Shown one piece after another: positions 24,575 through 32,498 of a stretch of 49,569 nucleotides of DNA. Source of the stretch: Flammeovirgaceae bacterium UBA5008 (lineage in GTDB: Bacteria; Bacteroidota; Bacteroidia; Cytophagales; Cyclobacteriaceae); assembly GCA_002398365.1 (NCBI GenBank), contig DGYK01000005.1, forward strand, positions 1 to 49,569. Direction: 5' to 3'. Every line of letters begins with the position of its first letter. The first letter of the stretch is position 1. Under the pieces are notes generated by a model. That model was not told the DNA's origin and ran no database searches. It was given only the letters and a program-made list of their open reading frames with translations. A program made the position numbers and the translations under genes.

Positions 24575-26617
24575 ATGGAAGTACCCAAAATATTTAAGCC
24601 ATACATCGCACCCGAACAGAATGTGGCTGAGTTTACCGTAAAGTCGATTGGCTTCGGTATCTTGTTTGGTATTCTCTTCGGTTGCTCAACTGTTTACCTG
24701 GCACTGAAAGCAGGCCTCACGGTTTCGGCATCTATTCCTATTGCGGTAATCGCCATTACGCTAGGGCGTAAATTCCTGAAGACAACTATTCTTGAAAACA
24801 ATATTATTCAGACGACCGGTTCGGCAGGTGAGTCCATTGCCGCAGGGGTGGTGTTTACCTTGCCGGGATTTTTGTTTCTCTCACCCGGTGCCGATGGTGT
24901 AAGCGTGGGCGAAGGATATTTCAACTACCTCACCATTTTAATCTTAGCAGCCTTTGGTGGTATGCTCGGCACGCTCATGATGATTCCGCTGCGCAGATCA
25001 CTCATTGTAAAAGAACATGGCACGTTGCCTTATCCGGAAGGAACCGCTTGCGCTTCGGTATTGCAGGCAGGGGAGAAGGGCGGTGACTTTGCCAAGACGG
25101 CCTTCATCGGAATGGGCGTGGCATTTGGTTATGCCATCCTGCAAAAGGTATTGCACATCATTGCCGAGACGCCTTCGTTCGTAACAAGTCAGGTAAATAA
25201 GTTCTGGCCTTCGGCTGCTACGCGTGGTGAGATCACGCCTGAATATTTGGGTGTTGGTTATATTATTGGATTCCGCATTTCCGGTGTGTTAGTAGCCGGT
25301 TCGGTACTAGCCTGGTGGGCGATGACTCCGTTATTGGCAACGTTAGTTCCAGCAGATACCATTGCCACGCAGTTGGTGAAGCTGGGATACCTTGCAGACA
25401 TTGCAAAACCGGGTGGCCCCGGAAGTTGGGACCCCGCCACCCATACTTTTGGTAGTTATGCCGATGCGATCTATCGCGCCTACATTCGTCAGATTGGCGC
25501 GGGTGCTGTGGCAGCGGGCGGATTCATCACCTTGATGAAAACCATTCCTACGATCATCAGTTCCTTCCGCGAAAGCGTAGGTTCACTGAAAGAAAAAGGA
25601 GAGGCGGGTGTGTCGCGCACTGAGCGTGATTTGTCTTTTAAAGTGGTGATTGTGGGCAGTCTGATACTCATTGCCGTGCTTACCATCATGCCCAATATTC
25701 CGGGCGAAAGCATTCTGCAAAAGTTATTCATTGGTGTGCTGATCATCATCTTTGGATTTTTCTTTGTTACAGTGGCGAGTCGCATTGTAGGTTTAGTGGG
25801 TTCGAGTAACAGCCCCATTTCAGGGATGACGATCGCAACATTGATGGGCACCTGTTTAATTTTCACAGCCGTGGGATGGAGCGGTAAATTGTTTGAGCCA
25901 TTGGCGCTGGTAGTAGGTGGAATGATTTGTATCGCTGCCGCGAATGCGGGGGGCACATCACAAGATTTGAAAACAGGTTATATCATTGGAGCAACACCTC
26001 GCTATCAACAGTTAGCGCTATTCATTGGCGCGATAGTTTCTTCGATTGCGATCGGATTAGTCGTGATGATTTTAGATACGCCCACCGAAGCGATGAAAGC
26101 GCAAGGCATCATGCACGCCATCGGTAGTGATTTGTATTCGGCCCCGCAAGCTACGCTTATGGCAACACTCGCACGCGGTATCCTCTCCTTCAACCTCGAT
26201 TGGCAATTCGTGATGGTCGGTGTGTTTATTGCGGTGATGATTGAGTTGTGCGGTATTAAGGCGCTGGCATTTGCTATTGGTTTGTACTTGCCATTGGCTA
26301 CTACACTCCCTATTTTCATTGGTGGAGCCATCAAGGGCTATGTAGATTATAGAAGTGAGCAGAAAAATGAAAAGAAAGAAGAAGATGATTTAGGTAAAGG
26401 AAGTTTGTTTGCTACCGGATTGATCGCTGGTGGCGCATTAACCGGAGTGTTCGTGGCCATATTAACGGTCTTTCAGCCCGAATTGATGGGCGCAGCGAAT
26501 CTGGAGCATTCTATTTCAGGGGCATTGGGGCAATCGCTTTATTACCTGATGGGTGTTTTATTCTTTGGTGCGATGAGTGCTTGGTTATATATGACTGCCA
26601 TTAAAAAAGATAGCTAG
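24575..26617 (+). CDS. OPT-family oligopeptide transporter
   Basis: This is a 680-residue inner-membrane protein with about 14-16 hydrophobic helices. Family signatures are seen: FGILFGCSTVYLALKAGL and PIAVIAITLGRKFLK near the N-terminus, IIQTTGSAGESIAAGVVFTLP (about 78-98), EHGTLPYPEGTACASVL (about 149-165), and NAGGTSQDLKTGYIIGATPRYQQL near 460. OPT proteins import oligopeptides or metal-chelate conjugates by proton coupling. It is cotranscribed with the POT gene 8 nt upstream. A strong hairpin terminator follows it. The substrate is not deducible. Confidence 0.92.
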   Translation: MEVPKIFKPYIAPEQNVAEFTVKSIGFGILFGILFGCSTVYLALKAGLTVSASIPIAVIAITLGRKFLKTTILENNIIQTTGSAGESIAAGVVFTLPGFLFLSPGADGVSVGEGYFNYLTILILAAFGGMLGTLMMIPLRRSLIVKEHGTLPYPEGTACASVLQAGEKGGDFAKTAFIGMGVAFGYAILQKVLHIIAETPSFVTSQVNKFWPSAATRGEITPEYLGVGYIIGFRISGVLVAGSVLAWWAMTPLLATLVPADTIATQLVKLGYLADIAKPGGPGSWDPATHTFGSYADAIYRAYIRQIGAGAVAAGGFITLMKTIPTIISSFRESVGSLKEKGEAGVSRTERDLSFKVVIVGSLILIAVLTIMPNIPGESILQKLFIGVLIIIFGFFFVTVASRIVGLVGSSNSPISGMTIATLMGTCLIFTAVGWSGKLFEPLALVVGGMICIAAANAGGTSQDLKTGYIIGATPRYQQLALFIGAIVSSIAIGLVVMILDTPTEAMKAQGIMHAIGSDLYSAPQATLMATLARGILSFNLDWQFVMVGVFIAVMIELCGIKALAFAIGLYLPLATTLPIFIGGAIKGYVDYRSEQKNEKKEEDDLGKGSLFATGLIAGGALTGVFVAILTVFQPELMGAANLEHSISGALGQSLYYLMGVLFFGAMSAWLYMTAIKKDS

Positions 26618-26652
26618 TCTCGAAGGCAGTTAACTAATTATAGCTTGACATG

Positions 26653-26693
26653 AAAAAGAAAACTCTCCCAACAAATGGGAGAGTTTTCTTTTT
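26653..26693. terminator. Strong bidirectional rho-independent terminator
   Basis: A perfect 18-bp stem (AAAAAGAAAACTCTCCCA and its reverse complement) flanks a 5-nt loop (26671-26675). The right arm ends in a T run and the left arm begins with an A run, so it can stop both the OPT gene (plus) and the convergent TerB-like gene (minus). Confidence 0.9.
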
Positions 26694-26711
26694 ATAAGGA
26701 AAAAGTAATGC

Positions 26712-27092
26712 TTACGCTTTCTTTGACTCCGCGTTTAGATCAATAATTGCTTTCAGGCTTTCCAACGCATGCTTTTCTGACTCTTCGATCTTGCCATCTG
26801 CATTGACGATGTCGTACATGTCGGTGTAGATCTTATACTTCTGCGCAAACTTCACCTGATCAAAATGCTTGAAGGTATCTTTGATAATTTCCATCACCGA
26901 TTGACGGTCTAACTTCTTATAAGCGGCTGCGGCTTCATCAAATTTCTTTTTAAGATCCGCTTCTCCAGGATACAGTTTGGTCATCTTCGCAAGAATCACT
27001 TCTTCTTCAGATCCATGCATGGATTCATCAGCAAAAGCCATGTGAACATACAAAAACAAAACGAAGTCGGGGAAGTTAGAATGGATTACCAT
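26712..27092 (-). CDS. TerB-like helical protein
   Basis: This is a 126-residue soluble protein. The sequence fits the TerB/DjlA-type helical bundle: FVLFLYVHMAFADESMHGSEEEVIL early (about 10-34), and DIVNADGKIEESEKHALESL near the end (about 93-112). These DG.I...E patterns mark the metal-coordinating acidic helices of TerB-like domains. Functions in stress response or tellurite resistance are known for the family, but none is shown here. It sits between two terminators, downstream of groEL, so it is probably transcribed alone. The short hydrophobic start could tempt one to call a membrane helix, but it is likely an internal helix of the bundle. Confidence 0.78.
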   Translation of the reverse strand: MVIHSNFPDFVLFLYVHMAFADESMHGSEEEVILAKMTKLYPGEADLKKKFDEAAAAYKKLDRQSVMEIIKDTFKHFDQVKFAQKYKIYTDMYDIVNADGKIEESEKHALESLKAIIDLNAESKKA

Positions 27093-27134
27093 AGGGATGT
27101 TAGTTCAAGACGCAAGTTAATTAACTGACAAGGC

Positions 27135-27173
27135 AAAAAAAAGCCCCCATCCCAAAAGGAATGAGGGCTTTTT
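27135..27173. terminator. Rho-independent terminator after groEL
   Basis: A stem of AAAAAGCCC..ATCCC with GG.ATGAGGGCTTTTT around a short A-rich loop lies just past the groEL stop on the minus strand, and gives a run of T on that strand. It separates groEL from the TerB-like gene. Confidence 0.85.
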
Positions 27174-27191
27174 AATGAAAGCCGGATGCGA

Positions 27192-28820
27192 TTACATCAT
27201 GCCGCCCATGCCGCCTCCGGGAGGCATAGCAGGAACTTCTTTTTCTTCTGGAATTTCAGATACCACCGCTTCGGTTGTCAACAACAAACCTGCGATAGAA
27301 GCTGCATTCTCTAATGCAAGACGAGATACTTTCGTAGGGTCGATGATACCCGCTGCGAAGAAGTCTTCGAACTTGTTCTCACCGGCATTGTATCCGAAGT
27401 CTTTCTTGCCTTCTTTTACTTTGTTCACAATCACTGATCCTTCCTGACCTGCATTTTCAGAGATAGTTCTTAAAGGTGCTTCCAAAGCCAAACGGATGAT
27501 GTTCACACCGGTAGCTTGGTCTTCGTTATCAGTAACTACATTTTTCAATGTTTCAATAGCGCGGATGTAAGCTACACCACCACCAGGGATGATACCTTCC
27601 TGCACCGCAGCGCGAGTAGCATGCAATGCATCGTCTACGCGGTCTTTCTTCTCTTTCATTTCTACTTCAGTAGCTGCACCAATGTAGAGAATGGCAACGC
27701 CTCCGGAAAGTTTCGCTAAGCGCTCTTGCAATTTTTCTTTATCGTAATCAGATGTAGTGATTTCGATTTGCGCTTTGATTTGGTTGATACGGCCAGTGAT
27801 TTCGGCTTTCTTGCCGGCACCGTTTACGACTGTCGTATTGTCTTTGTCGATATTTACTTTTTCGGCACGACCTAAGTATTCCAACTTAGCGTCTTCCAGC
27901 TTCATGCCGGTTTCTTCGCTGATCACTTTACCTCCGGTAAGGATAGCGATATCTTCCAACATCGCTTTTCTGCGATCTCCGAAACCAGGAGCTTTTACAG
28001 CGGCCACACGGAGTGCACCACGGATTTTATTCACTACCAACGTAGCCAATGCTTCACCTTCTACTTCTTCTGCAATGATCAACAAAGGCTTTCCGGTTTG
28101 TGCGGTAGCTTCCAGGATAGGAAGTAATTCCTTCATGGAAGAGATTTTCTTGTCGTAAATCAAGATGTAAGGATGATCTAAGTCAGCCTCCATTTTCTCC
28201 GTATTGGTTACGAAATAAGGTGACAAATAGCCACGGTCGAATTGCATACCTTCTACCGTTTTTACTTCGGTTTCAGTACCTTTTGCTTCTTCCACAGTAA
28301 TGACTCCGTCTTTACCTACTTTCTCCATCGCAGTAGCGATCATCTTACCGATTTCCGCATCGCTATTAGATGAAATAGTTGCTACCTGAGTAATTTCTTG
28401 TGATCCTTTGATTTGCTTGGATTGCTTTTTCAAGCTTTCGATTACGGCCTCCACAGCCTTATCAATACCTCGCTTTAAATCCATTGGGTTAGCACCCGAT
28501 GCTACGTTCTTAATTCCATGACCGTAGATAGCTTGCGCTAATACAGTAGCAGTAGTAGTTCCGTCACCGGCTGCATCAGCAGTTTTAGAAGCAACTTCTT
28601 TCACCAACTGTGCACCCATATTTTCGATCGGGTCTTTCAATTCAATTTCTTTGGCTACAGATACACCGTCTTTCGTTACGGTAGGGGCGCCAAATTTCTT
28701 ATCAAGAATTACATTTCTTCCTTTTGGGCCGAGCGTTACTTTTACAGCATTGGCCAACTTATCTACACCCTTTTTAATTCGGTCGCGGGCGGTGGTATCA
28801 AATGTGATTTCTTTTGCCAT
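27192..28820 (-). CDS. groEL: Chaperonin GroEL (60 kDa)
   Basis: This is the 542-residue subunit of the cytosolic GroEL tetradecamer, which folds proteins in an ATP-driven chamber with GroES. Diagnostic segments are the N-terminal RDRIKKGVDKLANAVKVTLGP, GDGTTTATVLAQAI (ATP-binding region), AAVKAPGFGDRRKAML (apical domain) and GGGVAYIRA. It ends with the flexible GGM-rich tail (PPGGGMGGMM). The gene follows groES by 52 nt on the same strand, and a terminator is placed just downstream. It is a highly conserved, intact copy. Confidence 0.99.
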   Translation of the reverse strand: MAKEITFDTTARDRIKKGVDKLANAVKVTLGPKGRNVILDKKFGAPTVTKDGVSVAKEIELKDPIENMGAQLVKEVASKTADAAGDGTTTATVLAQAIYGHGIKNVASGANPMDLKRGIDKAVEAVIESLKKQSKQIKGSQEITQVATISSNSDAEIGKMIATAMEKVGKDGVITVEEAKGTETEVKTVEGMQFDRGYLSPYFVTNTEKMEADLDHPYILIYDKKISSMKELLPILEATAQTGKPLLIIAEEVEGEALATLVVNKIRGALRVAAVKAPGFGDRRKAMLEDIAILTGGKVISEETGMKLEDAKLEYLGRAEKVNIDKDNTTVVNGAGKKAEITGRINQIKAQIEITTSDYDKEKLQERLAKLSGGVAILYIGAATEVEMKEKKDRVDDALHATRAAVQEGIIPGGGVAYIRAIETLKNVVTDNEDQATGVNIIRLALEAPLRTISENAGQEGSVIVNKVKEGKKDFGYNAGENKFEDFFAAGIIDPTKVSRLALENAASIAGLLLTTEAVVSEIPEEKEVPAMPPGGGMGGMM

Positions 28821-28872
28821 GATCAGTATAATATTTAAATGTTAACGATAATTAATTGTGAAGTTTAGGGTA

Positions 28873-29151
28873 TTACATGGTTCCGAAGATATCGGAATTG
28901 CGCATGATCAAATATTCTTTTCCATCGATGGTGATCTCTGTACCGGAGTACTTTCCGTACAATACAGTGTCTCCAACTTTTACAGTTACGGGCTTATCTT
29001 TTAATCCATCGCCAATAGCAATCACCTTGCCTTGTTGGGGTTTTTCTTTTGCTGTGTCAGGAATATAAAGTCCTGATGCAGTCTTTACTTCTGCTGCTGA
29101 GGCTTCTACCAACACACGGTCTTCGTTGGGTTTGAAATTGATTTTTGCCAT
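28873..29151 (-). CDS. groES: Co-chaperonin GroES (10 kDa)
   Basis: This 92-residue ring subunit caps GroEL. The typical features are NFKPNEDRVLVEA at the N-terminus, the mobile loop TASGLYIPDTAKEKPQQGKV (about 24-43) and GDTVLYGKYSGTEITIDGKEYLIMRNSDI at the C-terminus. It is transcribed with groEL. No CIRCE inverted repeat (the HrcA operator) is visible in the upstream region; a sigma-54-like sequence is instead, as noted separately. The start at 29151 is the only sensible ATG. Confidence 0.98.
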   Translation of the reverse strand: MAKINFKPNEDRVLVEASAAEVKTASGLYIPDTAKEKPQQGKVIAIGDGLKDKPVTVKVGDTVLYGKYSGTEITIDGKEYLIMRNSDIFGTM

Positions 29152-29207
29152 ATCGATCTGAATTGTTTAGTTGTTAAAATTATTGACGTTTAGTCGCACC
29201 GCTTAAC

Positions 29208-29224
29208 TGCTAGAATTGTGCCAA
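29208..29224 (-). promoter_or_regulatory. Candidate sigma-54 (-24/-12) promoter for groES-groEL
   Basis: On the minus strand the sequence TTGGCACAATTCTAGCA matches the sigma-54 consensus TGGCAC-N5-TTGCA in all but one base (TAGCA for TTGCA), with the exact 10-nt spacing between the GG and GC dinucleotides. Predicted transcription would begin about 29198, giving a 5' leader of about 47 nt. Position relative to the gene and the presence of a sigma-54 activator gene in the window fit, but it is a pattern match only. A 7-bp inverted repeat (GTGCCAA 29218 / TTGGCAC 29244) overlaps it. Confidence 0.5.
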
Positions 29225-29364
29225 TCATTGTTTTTAGCTGATTTTGGCACATTTTGGCCTTTGGGCTGGCAAAGATGTACAATTTTGTCAGCAGTGCAAC
29301 CCCTCATTTGACACAAATGGCAGGAATTAAAAAGTGACTGGCTCATCATCTTGCCATTAGCCAA

Positions 29365-29395
29365 TAAAAAAGCCGGATCATGTTATGAGCCGGCC
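29365..29395 (-). terminator. Rho-independent terminator after secG
   Basis: On the minus strand, GCCGG ... CCGGC arms, with an inner TCAT/ATGA pair around a 3-nt loop, are followed by six T. It closes the miaB-to-secG transcript just before the groES promoter region. Confidence 0.8.
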
Positions 29396-29419
29396 TTCTG
29401 TAGGTCTAAAAACTTTTAA

Positions 29420-29764
29420 CTATTTCTTCGTGCTGTCTGTTCCCGTTGAGGATGGGGTAGAAGGAACTGCGATTGCAGGAGCAGTTTGTTGCTGCTTCGC
29501 ACGCTCCAGAATTTCATCGTTGGTTACTCCGGGTGTTGGAGCTGTGAAATTGGTTGCCAATGAGAAAACCATAATTGCAATGGCAAAACCCCAAGTAAGG
29601 CGCTCTAAAACATCACCGGTTTTCTTTACACCAATCAAATTGCTGGCTCCAGAGCCACCAAACTGGCTGGATAGTCCGCCACCTTTCGAATTTTGGGCTA
29701 ATACCACTAAAACTAATAATACAGAGCTAACGATAGCCAGAATAATGAACAGGTTATACCACAT
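29420..29764 (-). CDS. secG: Preprotein translocase subunit SecG
   Basis: This 114-residue protein has the two-helix SecG pattern: a first helix (about 4-24, LFIILAIVSSVLLVLVVLAQ), the conserved cytoplasmic loop NSKGGGLSSQFGGSGASNLIG (about 25-45), and a second helix (about 58-72, AIAIMVFSLATNF). SecG assists SecYE during protein export. The tail is rich in Ala, Pro, Thr and Gln and probably disordered, as in many Bacteroidota homologues. It starts 4 nt after the stop of the preceding helical-repeat gene, at the end of the miaB-lptE operon. Confidence 0.95.
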   Translation of the reverse strand: MWYNLFIILAIVSSVLLVLVVLAQNSKGGGLSSQFGGSGASNLIGVKKTGDVLERLTWGFAIAIMVFSLATNFTAPTPGVTNDEILERAKQQQTAPAIAVPSTPSSTGTDSTKK

Positions 29765-29768
29765 AAAC

Positions 29769-30617
29769 TTATTTTTTCAGCGCTTCAATTTGGGCTGCAA
29801 AGTAAGCCTTTTTTTGTGGAAACTTCCAAATCAGTTTTTTGAGCATTTCTACCGCCTTTTCCTTTTTGCCTTGTTTGAGAAGTATTTCTACCAGAGTTTC
29901 TGATACGATATTATCTCCGTACATGTCATATTTCTCTGACAGGTCTTCGACTTTAGGTGTAACGGAACGAGCCGGGCTGATACTGGGCTGGGTTTTGATA
30001 AACTCGTCTATGATTTCAATCTGTTCTTTTTGCTTGGGGCCTTCTAGTTGAACGGTCTCCTTCGAATTCTTGATTTCTTCGATCAGAATTTCATTTTGGA
30101 CGGGAGGGTCAATCGCCACTTTGGGTGTTGCCGTTGTTGTAAGTGGTTGATGAGGTGTGTTTTCCAACGCTTCAACTACCTGTTCAAAACGAAGCTTGGA
30201 TTGAGCAAGCTTTTTCATGTCATCCTCTACTTCCGCATAAAAGTCATCGCCACTCAGTTGTGAAACGAGGTTAACTGTTTTTTCTATTTCAATCGGTGAG
30301 GTGAATGCAGGTTCTGCTTCAATAGCAGGAACAGGTTCAATATACTTGCGCGGTATCCGCGGTGCGGTCATCACTTGCCGCAAAATAGATCGGTCAGTAC
30401 TATAAACAGCGCTTTGGTGGAGGTAATGATCGTGATTGGGAAGAAAATAATCCTGTGATGCGCGGGCAGCCAAATGATGGATCAATTGACTGTAAGGATA
30501 TTGTTGTACCAACTCAATCACACTTTCGGCTTCCCCTCTTTCAAGGGAGGTGTAGTTACTAACAATAAGTTGGAAGGTGTTCGTGTTCACAGATGCTAGG
30601 CGCAGGTAATGGTACAT
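29769..30617 (-). CDS. Conserved cytoplasmic helical-repeat protein of the lptE-secG operon
   Basis: I do not know a function for this 282-residue protein. The N-terminal 90 residues (SYTSLERGEAES... region) include VIELVQQYPYSQLIHHLAARASQ, which looks like a TPR helix pair, followed by a low-complexity acidic/proline linker (about 100-220), and a final helical hairpin (VEILLKQGKKEKAVEMLKKL, then YFAAQIEALKK) resembling a TPR. There is no signal peptide. Its place between lptE and secG is, as far as I recall, common in Bacteroidota, suggesting a link to envelope biogenesis, but that is inference. The downstream gene starts 4 nt later. Confidence 0.78.
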   Translation of the reverse strand: MYHYLRLASVNTNTFQLIVSNYTSLERGEAESVIELVQQYPYSQLIHHLAARASQDYFLPNHDHYLHQSAVYSTDRSILRQVMTAPRIPRKYIEPVPAIEAEPAFTSPIEIEKTVNLVSQLSGDDFYAEVEDDMKKLAQSKLRFEQVVEALENTPHQPLTTTATPKVAIDPPVQNEILIEEIKNSKETVQLEGPKQKEQIEIIDEFIKTQPSISPARSVTPKVEDLSEKYDMYGDNIVSETLVEILLKQGKKEKAVEMLKKLIWKFPQKKAYFAAQIEALKK

Positions 30618-30687
30618 GTAAATCTAAATGAAAAAGATTCGTTACGCAACCCTCCATTACTAGCTTTTTAAAGATAAGAAGAAATGA

Positions 30688-31227
30688 TTACCAGTTTGCC
30701 AGAGTGGCATTGAAGATGTCGATAAAGATCTGATCAAATATTTTCTTTTCCAGACTTTCTTGCACGGTGATTAAGTTTTGTTCGTTCGGAAAATCAGCAT
30801 AGAAGCTGAAAGTCTTGTCTTTGAAGCTATTCTTCGGTTCAATGGTATCTACATAGTTGGCACGAATACCGATGGTAAGTCGGGTTAATGCAGCCTGTGT
30901 GGGCCGATTTGGATCAGCGCTGGAAACAGGTGCTACAGGCGCGACTGCGTATTGTACGATGGTGCCCTCCAATTGAAGTTCTCCATTGGAAGAGACGACC
31001 CGTAAACTGGAGTTTTGTTGAAAATAGTCTTTCAGTTTATTGGTAAAGTTTTGCCCCAGATTGGCTGGCCCCAGATCTGTGTTGTTGAAGAAGGGCTCAA
31101 TCTGAATTGTCTTTGCAGTAGTTGCTGCTCCTGAAAGTGAATACATACCGCAGCCGGAAAACACAAATGGCAGTGCTACAATCAGGAATGAGGCGGTAAG
31201 GTTGGAAGCAGATCGTAAAATAGACAT
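30688..31227 (-). CDS. lptE: LPS-assembly lipoprotein LptE
   Basis: This 179-residue outer-membrane lipoprotein pairs with the LptD barrel to place lipopolysaccharide on the surface. The lipobox is VFSGC with Cys26. The mature protein starts GMYSLSGA and continues with the LptE-type fold: TIQIEPFFNNTDL, LTNKL-like helix NFTNKLKDYFQQNSSLRVV, ELQLEGTIVQY and a C-terminal helix IFDQIFIDIFNATLANW. An in-frame TTG at 31242 lies inside the preceding gene; ATG 31227, 4 nt after the previous stop, is preferred. It sits between the sigma-54 regulator and the helical-repeat gene in one operon. Confidence 0.9.
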   Translation of the reverse strand: MSILRSASNLTASFLIVALPFVFSGCGMYSLSGAATTAKTIQIEPFFNNTDLGPANLGQNFTNKLKDYFQQNSSLRVVSSNGELQLEGTIVQYAVAPVAPVSSADPNRPTQAALTRLTIGIRANYVDTIEPKNSFKDKTFSFYADFPNEQNLITVQESLEKKIFDQIFIDIFNATLANW

Positions 31228-31231
31228 AGGG

Positions 31232-32488
31232 CTATTCTTCAAGTTCGTATTCTTTTATTTTGCGATACAAGGTTCTCTCAGAAATCCCCAAATCGCGTGC
31301 CGCATATTTACGTTTGTTGTTATTTTTCCGTAACGCGCGCATGATCAGCTCTTTTTCTTTTTTAACGATGGATAATGAATCATCTTCGGCCACATGGCTT
31401 ACATCCTGCACTTCTTCTTGCTCAGCAGGTGTCTCTTGTGTGCGTACCGGATTGATGTTCAAAACCATTTCATTGGATGGCCTTGGATCCTCGTTTCGAA
31501 GGCTTTCAAACAACGAGGCATTATCTTTCAAAATCTGGGCAGCTTCGGCAGGGTTGCCCAGGCTTTCAAGCACTAACTTTTTAAGGTCGTTTACATCTTT
31601 GCGCATGTCAAACAACACTTTGTATAATATCTCCCGCTCAGAAATATTTTCGTGCGCTCCCGGTCCGCTGTAAAGCGCTGGAAGGGTCGATTCTTTTGGA
31701 AGATACATGGCAAGAGCAGGTGCATTGATCTCCTTTTGGTCGGGAGATAATACAGAAATCTGTTCTACAATATTTTTAAGCTGACGGATGTTACCGGGAA
31801 ACCGGTATTTCAACAAGAGTTCCTTAGCATCGTCTGTTAACGCAATTGGTTTGACCTTGTATTTCTCTGAAAAATCGGTGGCAAATTTTCGGAATAGCAA
31901 TTCGATATCCCGACCCCGTTCCCGCAAAGGAGGAACGAAGATGGGCACCGTGCTGAGACGATAATATAAGTCTTCTCTGAATTTGCCCTGTTCTACTTTG
32001 TTCAGCAAGTTAACATTCGTTGCACCGACTACGCGCACATCAGTTTTTAATACTTTGGAGGAGCCAACTTTTATAAACTCTCCATTCTCAAGCACACGCA
32101 GCAATCTTGCTTGCGTAGCCAATGGCATTTCGCCAATCTCATCCAGAAAAATGGTTCCTCCATTCGTTACTTCAAAATATCCTTTTCGTGCCTCATGTGC
32201 TCCGGTAAACGATCCTTTTTCATGCCCAAAAAGTTCAGAGTCAATGGTTCCTTCCGGAATGGATCCACAGTTGATCGCAATGAATTGTCCGTGTTTACGA
32301 GGACTTAACTGATGGATTATTTTAGAGAAAGATTCCTTACCGGAACCGCTCTCTCCTGTAATTAACACCGTCATGTCAGTAGGAGCAACCTGCATGGCCA
32401 CCCGCACGGCATGATCGAGTAATTGGGCATTTCCAATAATGCCAAATCGGTTTTTAATACTTTGAACTTCTGAGTCTAACGCAGCCAT
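31232..32488 (-). CDS. Sigma-54-dependent transcriptional activator without receiver domain
   Basis: This is a 418-residue bacterial enhancer-binding protein. It begins almost directly with the AAA+ domain: Walker A GESGSGKES (45-53), the sigma-54 contact loop GSFTGA (92-97), Walker B GTIFLDEIGE (111-120) and arginine-finger region FREDLYYRL. A linker of about 100 residues follows (270-370) and a Fis-type helix-turn-helix at the C-terminus (KRKYAARDLGISERTLYRKIKEYE). It has no REC, GAF or PAS domain, so activity may be set by partner proteins or expression. It starts 10 nt after miaB and precedes lptE, the usual Bacteroidota arrangement. It could activate the groES promoter described separately. 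Confidence 0.95.
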   Translation of the reverse strand: MAALDSEVQSIKNRFGIIGNAQLLDHAVRVAMQVAPTDMTVLITGESGSGKESFSKIIHQLSPRKHGQFIAINCGSIPEGTIDSELFGHEKGSFTGAHEARKGYFEVTNGGTIFLDEIGEMPLATQARLLRVLENGEFIKVGSSKVLKTDVRVVGATNVNLLNKVEQGKFREDLYYRLSTVPIFVPPLRERGRDIELLFRKFATDFSEKYKVKPIALTDDAKELLLKYRFPGNIRQLKNIVEQISVLSPDQKEINAPALAMYLPKESTLPALYSGPGAHENISEREILYKVLFDMRKDVNDLKKLVLESLGNPAEAAQILKDNASLFESLRNEDPRPSNEMVLNINPVRTQETPAEQEEVQDVSHVAEDDSLSIVKKEKELIMRALRKNNNKRKYAARDLGISERTLYRKIKEYELEE

Positions 32489-32498
32489 TTTTCGTTTT

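Noticed and set aside
29152..29419. CIRCE (HrcA) operator before groES
   Set aside because: No TTAGCACTC-N9-GAGTGCTAA-like repeat is present; the GTGCCAA/TTGGCAC pair has the wrong sequence and spacing.
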